NCBI GenBank assembly: GCA_025642065.1
Contig: JAODUP010001066.1
Span: 1-64,000, forward strand
DNA length: 64,000 nucleotides
Origin: Paralvinella palmiformis
Taxonomy: Eukaryota; Annelida; Polychaeta; Terebellida; Alvinellidae
Reading direction: 5' to 3'
Shown here: piece after piece, positions 11,776 through 23,668 of the stretch
How the letters are laid out: every line of letters starts with the position of its first letter
Numbering within the stretch: position 1 is the first letter of the stretch
Program-made: the position numbers and the translations under genes
The notes under the pieces: generated by a model
What the model saw: the letters and a program-made list of their open reading frames with translations, nothing else
Told to the model about the DNA's origin: nothing
Databases searched by the model: none

Positions 11776-11985
11776 AGCCTCGTTCTGGGATATTTTATTT
11801 TATCTAAAAATCATCATCTTTATGTTGTTCATCCATTAGGAAATAAAATAAGATCCATCTCAAAAGATAATTAGATAATGTTCCATGTTTCTGGTGGTTT
11901 ATCTATCATTACACAAATTTCCGAAATTAAAAATATTTCAATAATATTTTTTCGAGAAAATAATAGTTCAGTGTCACGGAATTAT

Positions 11986-12037
11986 CTATCTATCTATCTA
12001 TCTATATATCTATCTATCTATTATATATTATTATCAA

Positions 12038-12108
<71 letters not shown>

Positions 12109-12175
12109 CAAGTATTTATTATATATCTATAAATTCTACCTATCTATCTATCTATCTATCTATCTATATATATAT
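11986..12175. repeat. (CTAT)n and (TA)n array at the unit 1 right boundary
   Basis: CTAT repeats (11,984-12,020), a pure TA run (12,041-12,104), then a second CTAT run (12,138-12,170). It marks the right edge of unit 1. Unit 2 has different sequence then a TA run at the equivalent point. Confidence 0.9.
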
Positions 12176-12765
12176 ATATCTATATATCTAAATACTATCA
12201 ATATAACAATTTTATTTCCAATATTATTCAGTTCTGGATCTGGTTCGATGAATGATAAAAGAAACATTAACAAAATCTGATACATTTCCATGGTAACGAT
12301 AAATATTAAGTGACTGAGTAAATGAGGAATAAAACTAACCTAGAGGACGTTATCACCGATAAAACACATACCATTAGGTAACGAGTTATACCTAATATAC
12401 GAAATACAATCCTAGGAACATATTTCCTCGGTAGTTTGTATAATTTAAGGTATTTTTTTAAATATGTAATAGTATTTACTTTGATAACTTAGCATACAGA
12501 CTTACGATATTGAAATCGTTATTGAAGAATATTAATTAAATACATATCTACTGAAAAATAATTAGTTCATCAAAAGAGTGTCATCTTTTAATGTATTCCA
12601 CGTCATTTCTTGGGGCCTTTGAGAAATAAAAAGTGTTATTTCCATGTCTATCTGAATGATGTCTAATTTATGTTTAATCACTTAATTACAAGCTGATATA
12701 TTAATGTCATCAACAGAAAGAAATGCATTGTAGAAAGGCATAGAAGAATAATTAAAAAAACATAG
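12176..12765. other. Spacer between duplicated units, no gene seen
   Basis: AT-rich non-coding sequence. It may be the start of the larger repeat unit whose unit 1 version lies left of this window, but that cannot be tested here. Confidence 0.5.
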
Positions 12766-14260
12766 TTGAGACCAGAAACTCCTTGCTACTGTGATAAACT
12801 GAGATCTGCTAAGAAAATTCGGAGGAAAGCAGAACTTCCTTAATGGTGCACTTTGAAATATACAGGGATCTCTGTAGAACAATGAACACACTATTCTTCG
12901 AGGAGAAGTGTTTCTATTCCACAAAGATAGAGGAATGTGGAAAAGATCAAAAGAAACTCTTTAAATTAACTAAGAACTTGATGGGAAGTAACTCAAATGT
13001 AAATCTTCCACATTTTATCTCTGCTGAACTACTGGCGGACAAGTTCAGCAATTATTTCATGATGAAAGCAACAATTATCAGGAATAAGATCATTTACGAT
13101 ATCCCAAACACTACCGGCGATATTTCCATGGATGCAGATATTATGTTTAATGGAAATTTGCTCGAAAGGTTTCGACCGACTTCTGAGTTTGAGGTCAAGG
13201 AGATAATAATCAAATCTCCGAACAAGTCATGTGACTTGGATCCACTGCCCACTTGGCTTTTGAAGAAATGGTGGATCATGAAACGAGCCACCATAATCCC
13301 GCTGCTTAAAAGACCTGGGTTGGATAAGGAAGAGATGAAGAATTATCGTCCTATTTCTAACCTTCCTTTCATCTCTAAACTAATTGAAAAGGTAGTAGCA
13401 AGGCGTATAGAAAAACACTTAGAGCACAATGATCTTAATGACATTTATCAGTCTCTTATTGTAGAGGTCATTCAACAGAAACTGCTCTTTTGAAAGTGCA
13501 TAGTGACATTGCTGAGGCTCTTGATGAAGGATCCATGATTGCATTAATTATGCTTGATTTATCCGCAGCTTTTGACGTAATCGATCACCCAATTCTACTG
13601 AAGCGTTTCTAATTTTCCTTTGGAATCAAGGAAATAGTTTTAACTTGGGTAAAGTCCTACCTCGCCGACAGAACTCAGTGTATTTCAGTGGCCAATAAAA
13701 CATCGCCAGATGTAGGTCTTCGTTTTAGGACCAAAAAATTACTGTATGTATACCAAACCAGTTGGTGAAATTATTAAACGGTATAATATTAAATATCATT
13801 GTTATGCCAATGATACACAAGTACATGACTTTGAAGTCATATGATTAATTGGATGATATTTAATCTTCAATTGAAGCTTGTATTGCAGACATAAGTACTT
13901 GGATGAACAGCAACATGCAACATTGAATAAAGACAAGGCATAATTCATTGTTTTCTCATCGAAGCAACATGTAAAGAAAACTGAGAATCTTCACCAAAAG
14001 TTTTGTTTCAACTGTACTGGCTTCCTGTACGTTTCAGATCATTGTACAAGATCCTGTTTCTTTTGTTCAAAGTACTGAATGGAACAGCACCCGTGTATCT
14101 GATCGAGAAATATATACCAGTGAGAATGCTCCGATCTGAGTCCTATTCACTTTTGAGTGTACCAAGAAGCCATACAGCAATGTACGGAGAGAGCTCCTTC
14201 CGAGGTTAGCTTAAAACACTCACTATCGTCTCTTTTTCAAAATTCAAGTAGCGTAATATA
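12766..14260 (+). pseudogene. Decayed CR1-type non-LTR retrotransposon (linker, reverse transcriptase, C-terminus)
   Basis: Conceptual reading on the plus strand, across several breaks, follows the order of a CR1/Jockey-group ORF2. Residues like CDKLRSAKKIRRKAE (about 12,790) and IEECGKDQKKLFKLTKNLMG (about 12,930) are the endonuclease-RT linker. KSCDLDPLPTWLLK (13,223) and KNYRPISNLPFISKLIEKVV (13,330) are RT motifs 0-2. [12 protein letters not shown] (about 13,555) holds the first catalytic aspartates, followed by a stop at about 13,610. HCYANDTQV (about 13,800) is the YxDD motif with N in place of the first D. WLPVRFRSLYKILFLLFKVL (about 14,020) is the typical C-terminus. Pieces are missing after LLKK (about 13,260), around the GVPQGS loop (about 13,720) and before the C-terminus (about 13,995). 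The endonuclease domain is absent. It cannot encode an active enzyme. Confidence 0.93.
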
Positions 14261-14805
14261 TGTTTACATCCAGCAGTATAATTATTATAACGACTTAGAG
14301 TCATACTGTAGTTATACCAGACCCGAAATGTCATTCATTTGTAAGGATTATTTCATGATATTGTTTATGAATCATACAAGATAACTAAAAGGTTGATTAT
14401 ATATATTTATAACAACACGAGGAATACTACATTTTATTTGTGTTTATTTCAACGTCTTTAAGAATACACATATTGGATTTTCATCAAATATAATGAATTT
14501 TGCCTTTTAAAAAGACTAAACTCTGATTACTGCCAGAACTGGGATTCTTTCCAAAACTAGGAGAGATTACAATAAGTTCATTTGATTATATTAATGTTGT
14601 CATTATGATTGTTATCCCAGATATGAACCATAGCTATATACTTTGGGTACACAGCTTGGTGAGAGGAAATAATCAATATTAGTAAGGAATTTTTGTTTTG
14701 AATATATATCAACTATGAGATTATGAGTAGACTGTGAAACTAATTTTGCTTTCACACACACATACGAGCGTAAACACCCATAGACACGCAAACACACATA
14801 CACAC

Positions 14806-14810
<5 letters not shown>

Positions 14811-14864
<54 letters not shown>
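14811..14864. repeat. (TA)n microsatellite
   Basis: The unit 2 counterpart of the array at 673-704, with about eleven more TA units. Confidence 0.95.
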
Positions 14865-14869
<5 letters not shown>

Positions 14870-15368
14870 GTTTTAACTTGGCAAGCCACACATTCATGTG
14901 TTTGGTTTACCGATTTGTTTGAGAACACACAAGGAGTAAGTCATTGTTGTTATGTCACTTTATATTAGGAACCAATGCATACTTCACACGAAGAAGCCAT
15001 CACATAGTCTCTCAAACTTACTGTGTAACATTCGAACTCATTTCTATAATGTCTGCCTACATCAGACTATGGCAGGATTCTCAAAGCCAATCAATAACAG
15101 ATAATATATTAATTATTTCCTTCACTTTGAAGCACCTAGACACGCCTTGGCTTCCCTAATGAACGTCATTTAATTACACTTGACCTACACTTAACCTGAC
15201 AGTTAGCCAGTTTAGGAAATATCGATCTTCTCTACTGATGTTGACTAAACAAACGACGACATCCTTGTATCGTATTATCGATAATGATCATGGATACAAT
15301 TGTATAAACAACATTCTATTATTGATGACCTTTAAGTCCTTAAACTGTTTTATACGAGTAATGCTCTT

Positions 15369-15381
15369 CCATCTTCTGTGA
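15369..15381. other. Empty SINE-1 target site
   Basis: A single CCATCTTCTGTGA, flanked by the same sequence that flanks the two copies around SINE-1 in unit 1. It is the pre-integration state of that locus. Confidence 0.93.
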
Positions 15382-15749
15382 TTTTAGTCAGATTACGTAA
15401 TTTATTTGATATCTGAGATAGCAAGATGTCTTCTCGGTGAATAGACATTAAATATTGTTATATGTAGGTAGAATACAGAATATGTAGAATGATTATAGTT
15501 AATAATAAATATAATATATCTTATAATCGGTATTTACTAATTTAAAAAATTATTCATTACTTATTTTCTGCGGTTTTGATGATATTTTAATTTCCATGTC
15601 ACGTTCAGGGAAGGTGTATTCCTTTTGATTACGAAAGGTGTTTGTTCTTCATCTATATCAGTATGATGCTCTACGAGATGTGAAGCTGGGGTTGAGTGGA
15701 TTATTGACAGTTTGGCAGCATCATCGAGACTTTAGCCTGTTCCTTGGCA

Positions 15750-15849
15750 ATGTTACTGTATTGCTTAGGGGTGAAGTCAGAGTCTGGCTATTGCAGCCTT
15801 ATGTGCCTTAGATCTTCAGCCTAAGTAATGTCAGTTATCGGAATTAAGT
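15750..15849. other. Small hairpin-bearing insertion specific to unit 2
   Basis: About 97 bp absent from unit 1 (between CCTTG and CAATAGATCA near 1,985). Its core has imperfect inverted repeats, CTTAGGGGTGAAG at 15,764-15,776 and CTTCAGCCTAAG at 15,814-15,825. It could be a miniature inverted-repeat insertion in unit 2 or a deletion in unit 1. Confidence 0.55.
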
Positions 15850-15963
15850 AATAGATCACTCGTAATCGATTTGCTGATTTATAATTTTAAAACTCTCTCA
15901 GTCTAGAATCTAGAGTCTGTTAGCATGAGTTCTGACTCATGTGCATTATTTAATTCTTGTATA

Positions 15964-15965
<2 letters not shown>

Positions 15966-16003
<38 letters not shown>

Positions 16004-16036
16004 GAAGAAGAATAAGAATAAGAAGAAGAAGAAGAA
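15966..16036. repeat. (AAT)n/(AAG)n array
   Basis: AAT units followed by AAG units. The unit 1 counterpart (2,094-2,122) is much shorter. Confidence 0.9.
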
Positions 16037-16599
16037 CATTTCGATGAGATAAATCGGGGAAGTTTCAATTAGTGTCTTATAGAGATAAATAATTGATTTT
16101 AAAGTGATTTATGCCGTACAGGTAATAAGTGAAGATGGTGTACTATAGAGATTCTTCTTTGACATGATTAGAGTAGCACGGTTCTGTATTCACTTTAGAC
16201 AACTTGTATATGTATATGGGATCTCATACAACAACAGATTTATAACTAAACAGAGATTATGTATAATAGAGGTAAACTATTTAATTCTCCTCTTATAATG
16301 GTCCCATAGTTAACAGCGACTAAATGATCTAGGTATGTGGACCATCCATCAAAGAATTCTTACTTTCGTTATCCAGATCATGTCTTGAACTCCATATTGA
16401 TGATATTCGCTGCTAAATAAGACAAATATATGCGGATTTTGTCATGGGCTGTTTTGAAACAACTATTTTGATAGCGGGTCATTGTACTTCTACCTGTGGT
16501 TCATAATTTCTTGGAAACTAATTATTATATCATTAATTGAGATGACATGAAGAAGGAGACAATGCATTATATGGTAAAGTAGAATTAAATAAAAATACA

Positions 16600-16712
16600 G
16601 CACTTTGATAGAAACCTCAAATTGTGGGTTCGAATCCGACTGATATCCGTGTTTGTCGGATGTTTCCGTACGGAGTCTCCTCTCGGCTATATGTCCCAGA
16701 TGTGACCAACCT
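16600..16712 (+). mobile_element. Degenerate SINE-like segment specific to unit 2 (SINE-4)
   Basis: A good Pol III B box GGTTCGAATCC lies at 16,627-16,637, followed by a body TCGGATGTTTCCGTACGGAG and CTCTCGGCTATATGTCCCAG. Unit 1 has unrelated, T-rich sequence here (2,690-2,750). A related body occurs at about 46,020-46,100. No clear A box is visible, so the head is truncated or decayed. Confidence 0.5.
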
Positions 16713-17815
16713 CAAGGATAAACAAACCAAAAACGTAACCAATAAACCAAGAAAAACCTAGAAATATAGCAATTTAAGCCTACATATGATATATCGCTAT
16801 GTAACAATATAAACAAACCAGTGAATTTAAACCATGTTTCCTAAAGCTAAATGTTTTATGTAGATTACAAACAGAAGACAAGTACCCATCTGTCCATTTT
16901 ACTGATTTGTTTCTATATAATCATGTTAGTGTCATTCAAAGCTGTCTTCTTCTGAAACTTTACATTACAATTTCCAGATGATTGATGTGAGTGTAGTGAA
17001 CTTTGAACTGGAAAAATAAGGAAAACAAGTTACATATGATGAAGGAATGATTTTTATTTGTTGATTTTGAGGATTATTTGCGGAAGAAAATAATAGCATC
17101 GTATCTTAAAGATATACTGGTCCTTTTAATGTTAAAACAAAAAGTTTCCATCATCAGAAATATTAATGTTACAGTTTAAAAACAAATCGTTTTAGTTCAC
17201 GGATTCATTTTTAAATAATATTAATCTGTTCAGATATAATAGAATGTGAGGCTATCACCTTACTGGGAATGCTGTCAGATTACGACGACTATTGTTGTAT
17301 TTAGATAAACAAAGACTTGTAGCTGCAGTAACTACAATTTAGTGATGCATTGAGCACAAGATAAATACGCAGTTGCCACGAATGTGAAATGTGATTACGA
17401 TGTGAACGATATAGCAAATATAATTAGTTTATATATAATAAAAGATACAATTAACCTCATATGTGGTAGCTAAGTCAATGGTACGTTATCAAGCCTTGAT
17501 GAAGTACTCTTATAAGGCTCCGATGTTTGTTGCAATTATATATTTTCATATATAACGAAAAATATAAAGGATGATATTTCTTATTAATCAATATTAATAG
17601 ATATCCAGATCATTGATGATAGTTCCAGAGATGAGCATGATTTATATATAAACAAAACATAGAACTGGACCCTTCACTGAAATAATTAAGGTTTATCTGT
17701 TGGAGTGATAGCTCTTTGGTTAATACATTTCAGAATTGATGAAGCTGTTGATGTCCTCAATATTATGAACTATTATTGATCATGCTGAACATTAATAGTA
17801 GAGGAATGTATAACC

Positions 17816-17818
<3 letters not shown>

Positions 17819-17892
<74 letters not shown>
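17819..17892. repeat. (TA)n microsatellite
   Basis: A pure TA run of about 74 bp inside unit 2 with no comparable run at the unit 1 position near 4,290. Confidence 0.95.
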
Positions 17893-17894
<2 letters not shown>

Positions 17895-18355
17895 TGCTGA
17901 TGATTCAGGAATATTATTTCAAGCAGCAAAGAGTCCATTTCTAGGATTGTCTTTAATAATAACATCAATTAAAGCGATACTTTATGTCAAGTGTGTCCAT
18001 TACAAATTTACAATTTATGATACAAAATGCAACGTTTGAGTCAGTAAATCAGTGGGTGAGTTAGTGAGGCTTAACAACTCATCGTCACCATAGGTTATTT
18101 AATAGTGCCACCTTTTAGTTTTCTCTTAAGATATACAGCAGGAAATAATTGACGAATTCTAAGGCTCAAACCCACACGATAGAAATATCTAACAACAACA
18201 CATAGATAAAACAGGACTATATTACTAGTATATATATTGATTCACGGTTGTCTATATTTCTATCGAGTGCGTACTTTTCTGTGTGTACATAGTAGATGGA
18301 TCCTACCTTCAAACCCACACCAGATAAATAGATACATAAATATGATGTAGCAATT

Positions 18356-18432
18356 GCAGTAGTAGTAGTAGTAGTAGTAGTACGAATAGTAGCTGTAGCA
18401 GGAGCAGTAGTTGTAATAGTAGTAATAATAAT
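18356..18432. repeat. Short (TAG)n array
   Basis: The unit 2 counterpart of the 520-bp array at 4,701-5,226. Confidence 0.9.
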
Positions 18433-18977
18433 AGTAACATTAAAGCATATCGATAAACATATCTCATGTTCATTGTATTATAGATCATAAAAACCTGTTA
18501 TGTGTTTGTTGTTAATGACAACACACAGAGACAACAGGAATGTATTAAACACATCGATTGCCTCACATTTATTACTTGCTATTGATTTCATGATCTTGTT
18601 TTGTTTGTGTTATCATATATAATGGTTTAATATTTAAAGTGGCTTGTTTATAAAGATTATTCTTATTAAGACAAACTAAGACTGAATGATAAACAAGACC
18701 GAAGTACATATACGCCATCTGAAATGATAAATGTCTTAGCGTTATATATATCATTATTGCATACGTAATAAAGTATTATATATATGTAGTTCATATTTGG
18801 CGATTTAACTATATTTTCTATGACATCTGTATGACATTCAGACAAGATGAAACTTGTAAAACTTATAAGACTTTGATTGTGTGATGTACTTGTTACTTAA
18901 GTGTATAGTGTAGAGACCAACTGACAGATAATATATGTCCTTCTGTGATAATGTAGTATATACTTATCGGTGCATAT

Positions 18978-19027
18978 TACCGAATTCTGAATTAAAATGG
19001 CTCTCGGCTGTAATCCAGAATTCGGTA
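18978..19027. other. Perfect 12-bp inverted repeat (stem-loop)
   Basis: TACCGAATTCTG at 18,978-18,989 is the exact complement of CAGAATTCGGTA at 19,016-19,027, separated by 26 bases. It lies at the left edge of the insertion cluster in unit 2 and just before a (TG)n array. It could be the terminal hairpin of an inserted element. Confidence 0.8.
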
Positions 19028-19033
19028 TCATGA

Positions 19034-19036
<3 letters not shown>

Positions 19037-19090
<54 letters not shown>

Positions 19091-19101
19091 TGTGTGTGTG
19101 T
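19037..19101. repeat. (TG)n microsatellite
   Basis: About 65 bp of nearly pure TG that runs straight into the left LTR-like repeat. Confidence 0.95.
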
Positions 19102-20613
19102 TTTTAGCTGTGTATTATAAGGCACAGGCAGAGAATCTCGAACCGTGAATTCAAACTCTGGACGTTTCTTCAGGGGACTGAATCCAGAGTGGCGACTTTT
19201 CTTGCTGAGACATGTGTAATGTCTCACCAGTCCCTAAGCCGCCAAGCAAAAACAAAAAGCGAATCACCTACAGCCGTGGAGTTTGGGAGTAGAACACCCA
19301 AGTCAGATCACGGCAGTAGTGAGAATGTTTAGATTAATTATCTAAGCAGCCCTATTTATAGCTATTTTTTAATTGCTGTATCTTTCTTCAAAACAATACT
19401 ATATAAACCATATAACCCAATTGTCACTGTCTTCAAAGATCAGTTTTTACAACGGGCAGGCGTCATGAAGCGACTGCTATTAAAACTGTTTATCTTAATT
19501 ACTATTAAAAGACTGACATCTGCGCTGAAGCAGACCGTAATAGCGCGTCATAGCTTCCGTACTGTTTGAACTATGCTATCATTTTCAAACCTGACCTAAT
19601 TTATGCTATTCTAACTATTGTAGTTCTTAAATGTTATTTATGACAAGCAGATTAGAGCTAATCTTGAATGTCATAGTACAAACTGGACATAACTGGACCT
19701 AGGAAAGATAATTCTATTCCCACATACAACCAAGGTGAATTATATAAGTTGTTATATAAAACCCACCAACCGCGCGAGCTGTGTCCAATGCCACCGCTCG
19801 AGATGCGATGCAGTGTTTCTATTCCTGAGTCAGGAGTACATGCTTTAAGAGCGTACTGTGTCTGCTAGAGTAATTTAAATGCTGGATAACCAGGCCAAAC
19901 ACTTAAACGGCGTGCCTCCAAAGACGCAAATAGTGCACGGAATATACAGCTCTAGATCAACTTTTCTTTAGAACGCATGGACCTGGAAACATACAGTCTC
20001 CACGCACAGAAAAAGGAACATCTCAACCGCAGCATAATATGCCTTGTGATATTTGCTAGAGGGTCAAATACCTCATAAGCATACAAATCCAATAAATTAT
20101 ATGACCTACTCGTCACTAACCCTTTATATCAAATAAAACGAAATTGGTAAAAAGAAAACACGAACCTCAATCTCTGGGACGGGCAATGTGTGTTTTAGCT
20201 GTGTATTATAAGGCACATGCACAGAGAATTTCGAACCGTGAATTCAAACTCTGGACGTTTCTTCAGGGGACTGAATCCAGAGTGGCGACTTTTCTTGCTG
20301 AGACATGTGTAATGTCTCACCAGTCCCTAAGCCGCCAAGCAAAATCAAAATACGAATCACCTACAGCCGTGGAGTTTGGGTGTAAAACACCCAAGTCAGA
20401 TCACGGCAGTAGTGAGAATGTTTAGATTAATTATCTAAGCAGCCCTATTTATAGCTATTTTCAATTGCTGTATCTTTCTTCAAAGCAATACTATATAAAC
20501 TATATAACCCAATTGTTACCATCTTCAAAGATCAGTTTTTACAACGGGCAGGCGCCAAGAAGCGACTACTATTAAAACTATTTAGCTTAATTGCTATTAA
20601 AAGACTGACATCT
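19095..20613 (-). mobile_element. LTR-like element: two 427-bp direct repeats around 665 bp
   Basis: The left repeat (19,095-19,521) and right repeat (20,187-20,613) are the same length and nearly the same sequence, in the same orientation. Read on the minus strand each begins near TGTCAGTC and ends near AAAACACA, so a TG...CA boundary is possible, and each has a TATAAATAGG box (complements of 19,351-19,360 and 20,444-20,453). The interior (19,522-20,186) has no reverse transcriptase, gag or other recognisable coding sequence. I see no convincing tRNA primer-binding site or polypurine tract. It may be a miniature LTR element or two neighbouring solo copies. The right repeat abuts element A copy 2. 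Confidence 0.6.
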
Positions 20614-21258
20614 ATACATGCATTAATCTAAAAATTAAATGTTCCATACCTCCACATATTGATAGATGTGTGCGTATACCTAAGCATGTGTCTGGTCTAC
20701 TCATCAGCTTGTGGGAACCAGCTAATTCGCTTTTCGTACGCGACAAATATGTCACGCCCACAGGAAAGCGGTTAAATGCAGGCTACGTACAAAAAGCGGA
20801 AGCACGTAAAAACATACCATTTGATACCACAGCTCGCAGCAACCAACAGGTGTGTGTGGTTCAATGGTGACTTGCTACATACATATCATAAACTATTTTG
20901 ACACAACAGTTTACATTCAACAGTAATATTCTGTGGTCCAAAAGAAACCTGTATATAAAACATTTCGACACCTCAGATGCTGACCTCAGCTTTATTCTGT
21001 GTTCGAATAACTGAATAAATCCTACCTATATGAACCATGTATCAATACACGTCCGATTAGTCTGGCGTCGAAGTTCTTCTCTAACCTAAGTGAAAATTCA
21101 AGTCTTTTACATACGCTCAGCGTGTTAACAAACATTACAGTTTGTTCATAACAAAGAGAATGTACACTAACTCAGTATGGACTCACTGAAGTGATTTAAC
21201 TAAAATAAAAACAAAGTAGCAATACTGCTCAATTATTACTGGACTAGAACGAAATATC

Positions 21259-21259
<1 letters not shown>
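20614..21259. mobile_element. Element A, copy 2 (truncated at both ends)
   Basis: Matches 9,288-9,937 of copy 1, from the ACAT-CATTAATCTAAAAA stretch to GAACGAAATATCGT, then passes into (TA)n. The hairpin AACAAACATTACAGTTTGTT is intact at 21,127-21,146, and the minus-strand AATAAA signal is present (complement of 20,991-20,996). The first 250 bp of the element are missing, replaced by the LTR-like right repeat. Confidence 0.85.

Positions 21260-21328
<69 letters not shown>
21260..21328. repeat. (TA)n microsatellite
   Basis: Pure TA run at the truncated end of element A copy 2. Confidence 0.95.
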
Positions 21329-21334
<6 letters not shown>

Positions 21335-21800
21335 TGCGATTAGCTTGTAGAAGATTTGATTAATGATGAAAGAGTACTGTCATTTATGTAAGCTTTGTTG
21401 TTATTGATTTGTCGTTTAAATGTTCATCAACGATCAGGACGAAGATTAAAATCAGTATTCCTCAAGTCATTCCTAGAAAGGTCATAAAACTGTGTTATAA
21501 ATACTGTCATCAATATTTATATTAGATATTCTACTCTAGTTAGTTTAATCCGTTAGAAATATATATTTACTTTATTGCAAGCAAGAATAATGTTAATATT
21601 TTTTTAAATAGTCAAATATTAATATTCAATGTATTATAGGATGGTTTGAACTTTAAAAAATGCTGAATAATCAAAGAAATAGAAATGTTAAGATATTTAT
21701 GACAATGGCACATCGCCAGATTTTAAATGCTAATATGATTAGGTATAGAGGTCTAGTATCTGGTTTTGCAAGCACAAGGCCTCAATAGCTGAGGGGTGTT
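21329..21800. other. Unit 2-specific AT-rich segment, no gene seen
   Basis: It has no counterpart in unit 1, so it belongs to the insertion cluster, but nothing recognisable is encoded. Confidence 0.5.
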
Positions 21801-21814
21801 ACATGATTCACTTC

Positions 21815-22228
21815 ACCCCATATTGGGTGCCTCGGTGGCCTAACTCGTAGCAAGTTGGTCATAGATCTAAAACCCATTGGGTTCAATCCCCCCAGGGCTA
21901 TGTTTCATCTTAGCCTACATTGTGCACAAAGGTGGCAGTAAAAGAGCAGCATATTACATTTGTACTTCACCTCATACCTCACCTCATACAAAAGAAGACG
22001 TTATGCAGTAATATTTACATTCATATTTATGCATTCAAGAACACAAAAAGAATGAACATTTATTGACTTACAAGATTCTGGGTGGCTGACTATATTAAAT
22101 TGTTAATGGCCTCTGACTGGAGTAAACTGGGACATTAAAAACACTCTTGGTATGTACAATTGTCTGACAATGTTCATGTTTAGGGTATTTCGGGTAAATT
22201 TATCCAACACCACTCCTCTGTGACTGAT
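21815..22228 (+). mobile_element. Old SINE-1-like copy
   Basis: GGTGGCCTAACTCG (about 21,835) is a damaged A box and GGTTCAATCCC (about 21,879) a fair B box. Further on, GGGTGGCTGACTATATTAAAT (22,079) and GGGTATTTCGG (about 22,185) with a G-rich stretch near 22,240 line up in order with the body of SINE-1 at 1,350-1,520. The 21,900-22,075 part does not match and may be an insertion. It is diverged and lacks clear target-site duplications. Confidence 0.55.
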
Positions 22229-23668
22229 GTGTGTGTGTGGGGGGGAGGAAGTGCATGTGCGTGCGTATGTGCGTGCACCTTGTCTGTCTCTATATATAGC
22301 CATATTTTTGTTATCTCTCTCCTCATATTTTGACATATAGCTATGATTAATAACAGAACCGCCGATGGCTACTTATCTCAGATTAATCTACAGTAAATTC
22401 CCGCCCCCGTGAAAAACAATAAATACATATTCTGTAAGACAAATTCAATGTGCAGCATTTATGTCCACATATATATGGTTTACCTGTATTATTGAGGACT
22501 GACAGAAAGAGATTTAGCAATAGAAATTGTAATCAAGAGCCTGTTATTACTCTCAGTGCATGTTATTTGTCGAGCTTTAAGGGGGCTGCTTTACACAAAT
22601 ATAGCAACTAACAAATTGATTAAAAGTATCAATATTTTGATATCAAAATAACCAATTAAAGCCCTCCATCTTGCTCGTCTAGACGCCAAATGTTTATTTA
22701 TTTTATGTAAATGAAATGTAATATAATTGATACATAAAACATATTTATGATATATGTCGACTTGAAGCCGTACGTGTTTTTGATGGAATAAAACTGGATT
22801 GTTCCTACATTCTGCCCGAAATTTGATATTATAGTCTCACATTTCATAATTTGTCATCTAACTGGCCTGTATCTATGTTACAGATAGCGTAATATAATCG
22901 GTGCACAAATGTCCCTATATAAACTTCTATGTATGTCTATATTAAACCAATATTTATTTGCGCATATTAAAACGGATATAAGATTACAATTAGACAGATT
23001 ATGTGGCCACTGTTTACTTAAATGTTGGAAAGTATATTATGATTTGTAGGAGTATAAAATACTCATCATAACTTAAGCTGAAAAAATAATATATCTAAAC
23101 ATTTATGTACTTCCGAATAGAACTTGAAACGCTAATGACTAAAAATAACATCGAGTAGTTATATTAGCAATTTCTACCTGTAATAACTAATATTTATCTA
23201 AAAATCTACAAATACATCAATAGCTCCCCAATAACCGCCTTCTCTCTTGAAGGGTGATGGTCTATCGAGATTACATACCTGGGAGAACATACCATTACAC
23301 ATACAGGTATACTCATCGACTTAGTTATCTGGAAACGAAAATATCCCAAACTTTTAAATAATAGTTGTCAATGGATTATCGGTATTCATTCATTAGTCTG
23401 ATATTTGTATCAATTTATTTGTTTCTTTCACAACGATAACAACAATAACAACAAGGAGAAATAGAAATATATTTATTTACTATAAACGGTCATATCAGTT
23501 ATGCATAACGCCATCACACATACACACAATATCATTAATGACTACTGATGGCCTATTTATTAACTGCTTACCATATAGTATATAAGAAAATGGGATGATG
23601 TTTTGGGTAATTGCATATGAAAAATAACATGTGTTTTATTGTAATTTAAGACAATTAATTACTTTTGT
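22229..23668. other. Non-coding body of unit 2, no gene seen
   Basis: Collinear with 6,890-8,128 of unit 1. The part 22,740-23,300 has a third, more diverged relative at about 28,555-29,215. Confidence 0.6.

Larger units (their letters stand above)
211..11985. repeat. Segmental duplication, unit 1
   Basis: This block is collinear with 14,355-26,261 in the same orientation. The left boundary is sharp at 211 (ATGATATTGTTTATGAATCA is at both 211 and 14,355) and the right boundary is at ACGGAATTAT, after which unit 1 enters a CTAT/TA microsatellite. Anchors along the whole length agree, for example the stretches at 800-1,000, 2,460-2,600, 6,960-7,060, 8,600-8,940, 10,195-10,600 and 11,580-11,985. 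Differences are mostly microsatellite length, a SINE at 1,224, about 425 bp near 3,653-4,080 and an element A insertion at 9,036. No recognisable gene lies in the unit. Confidence 0.92.

Noticed and set aside
13094..13294. Minus-strand 66-codon frame
   Set aside because: Shadow of the LINE reverse transcriptase coding strand.
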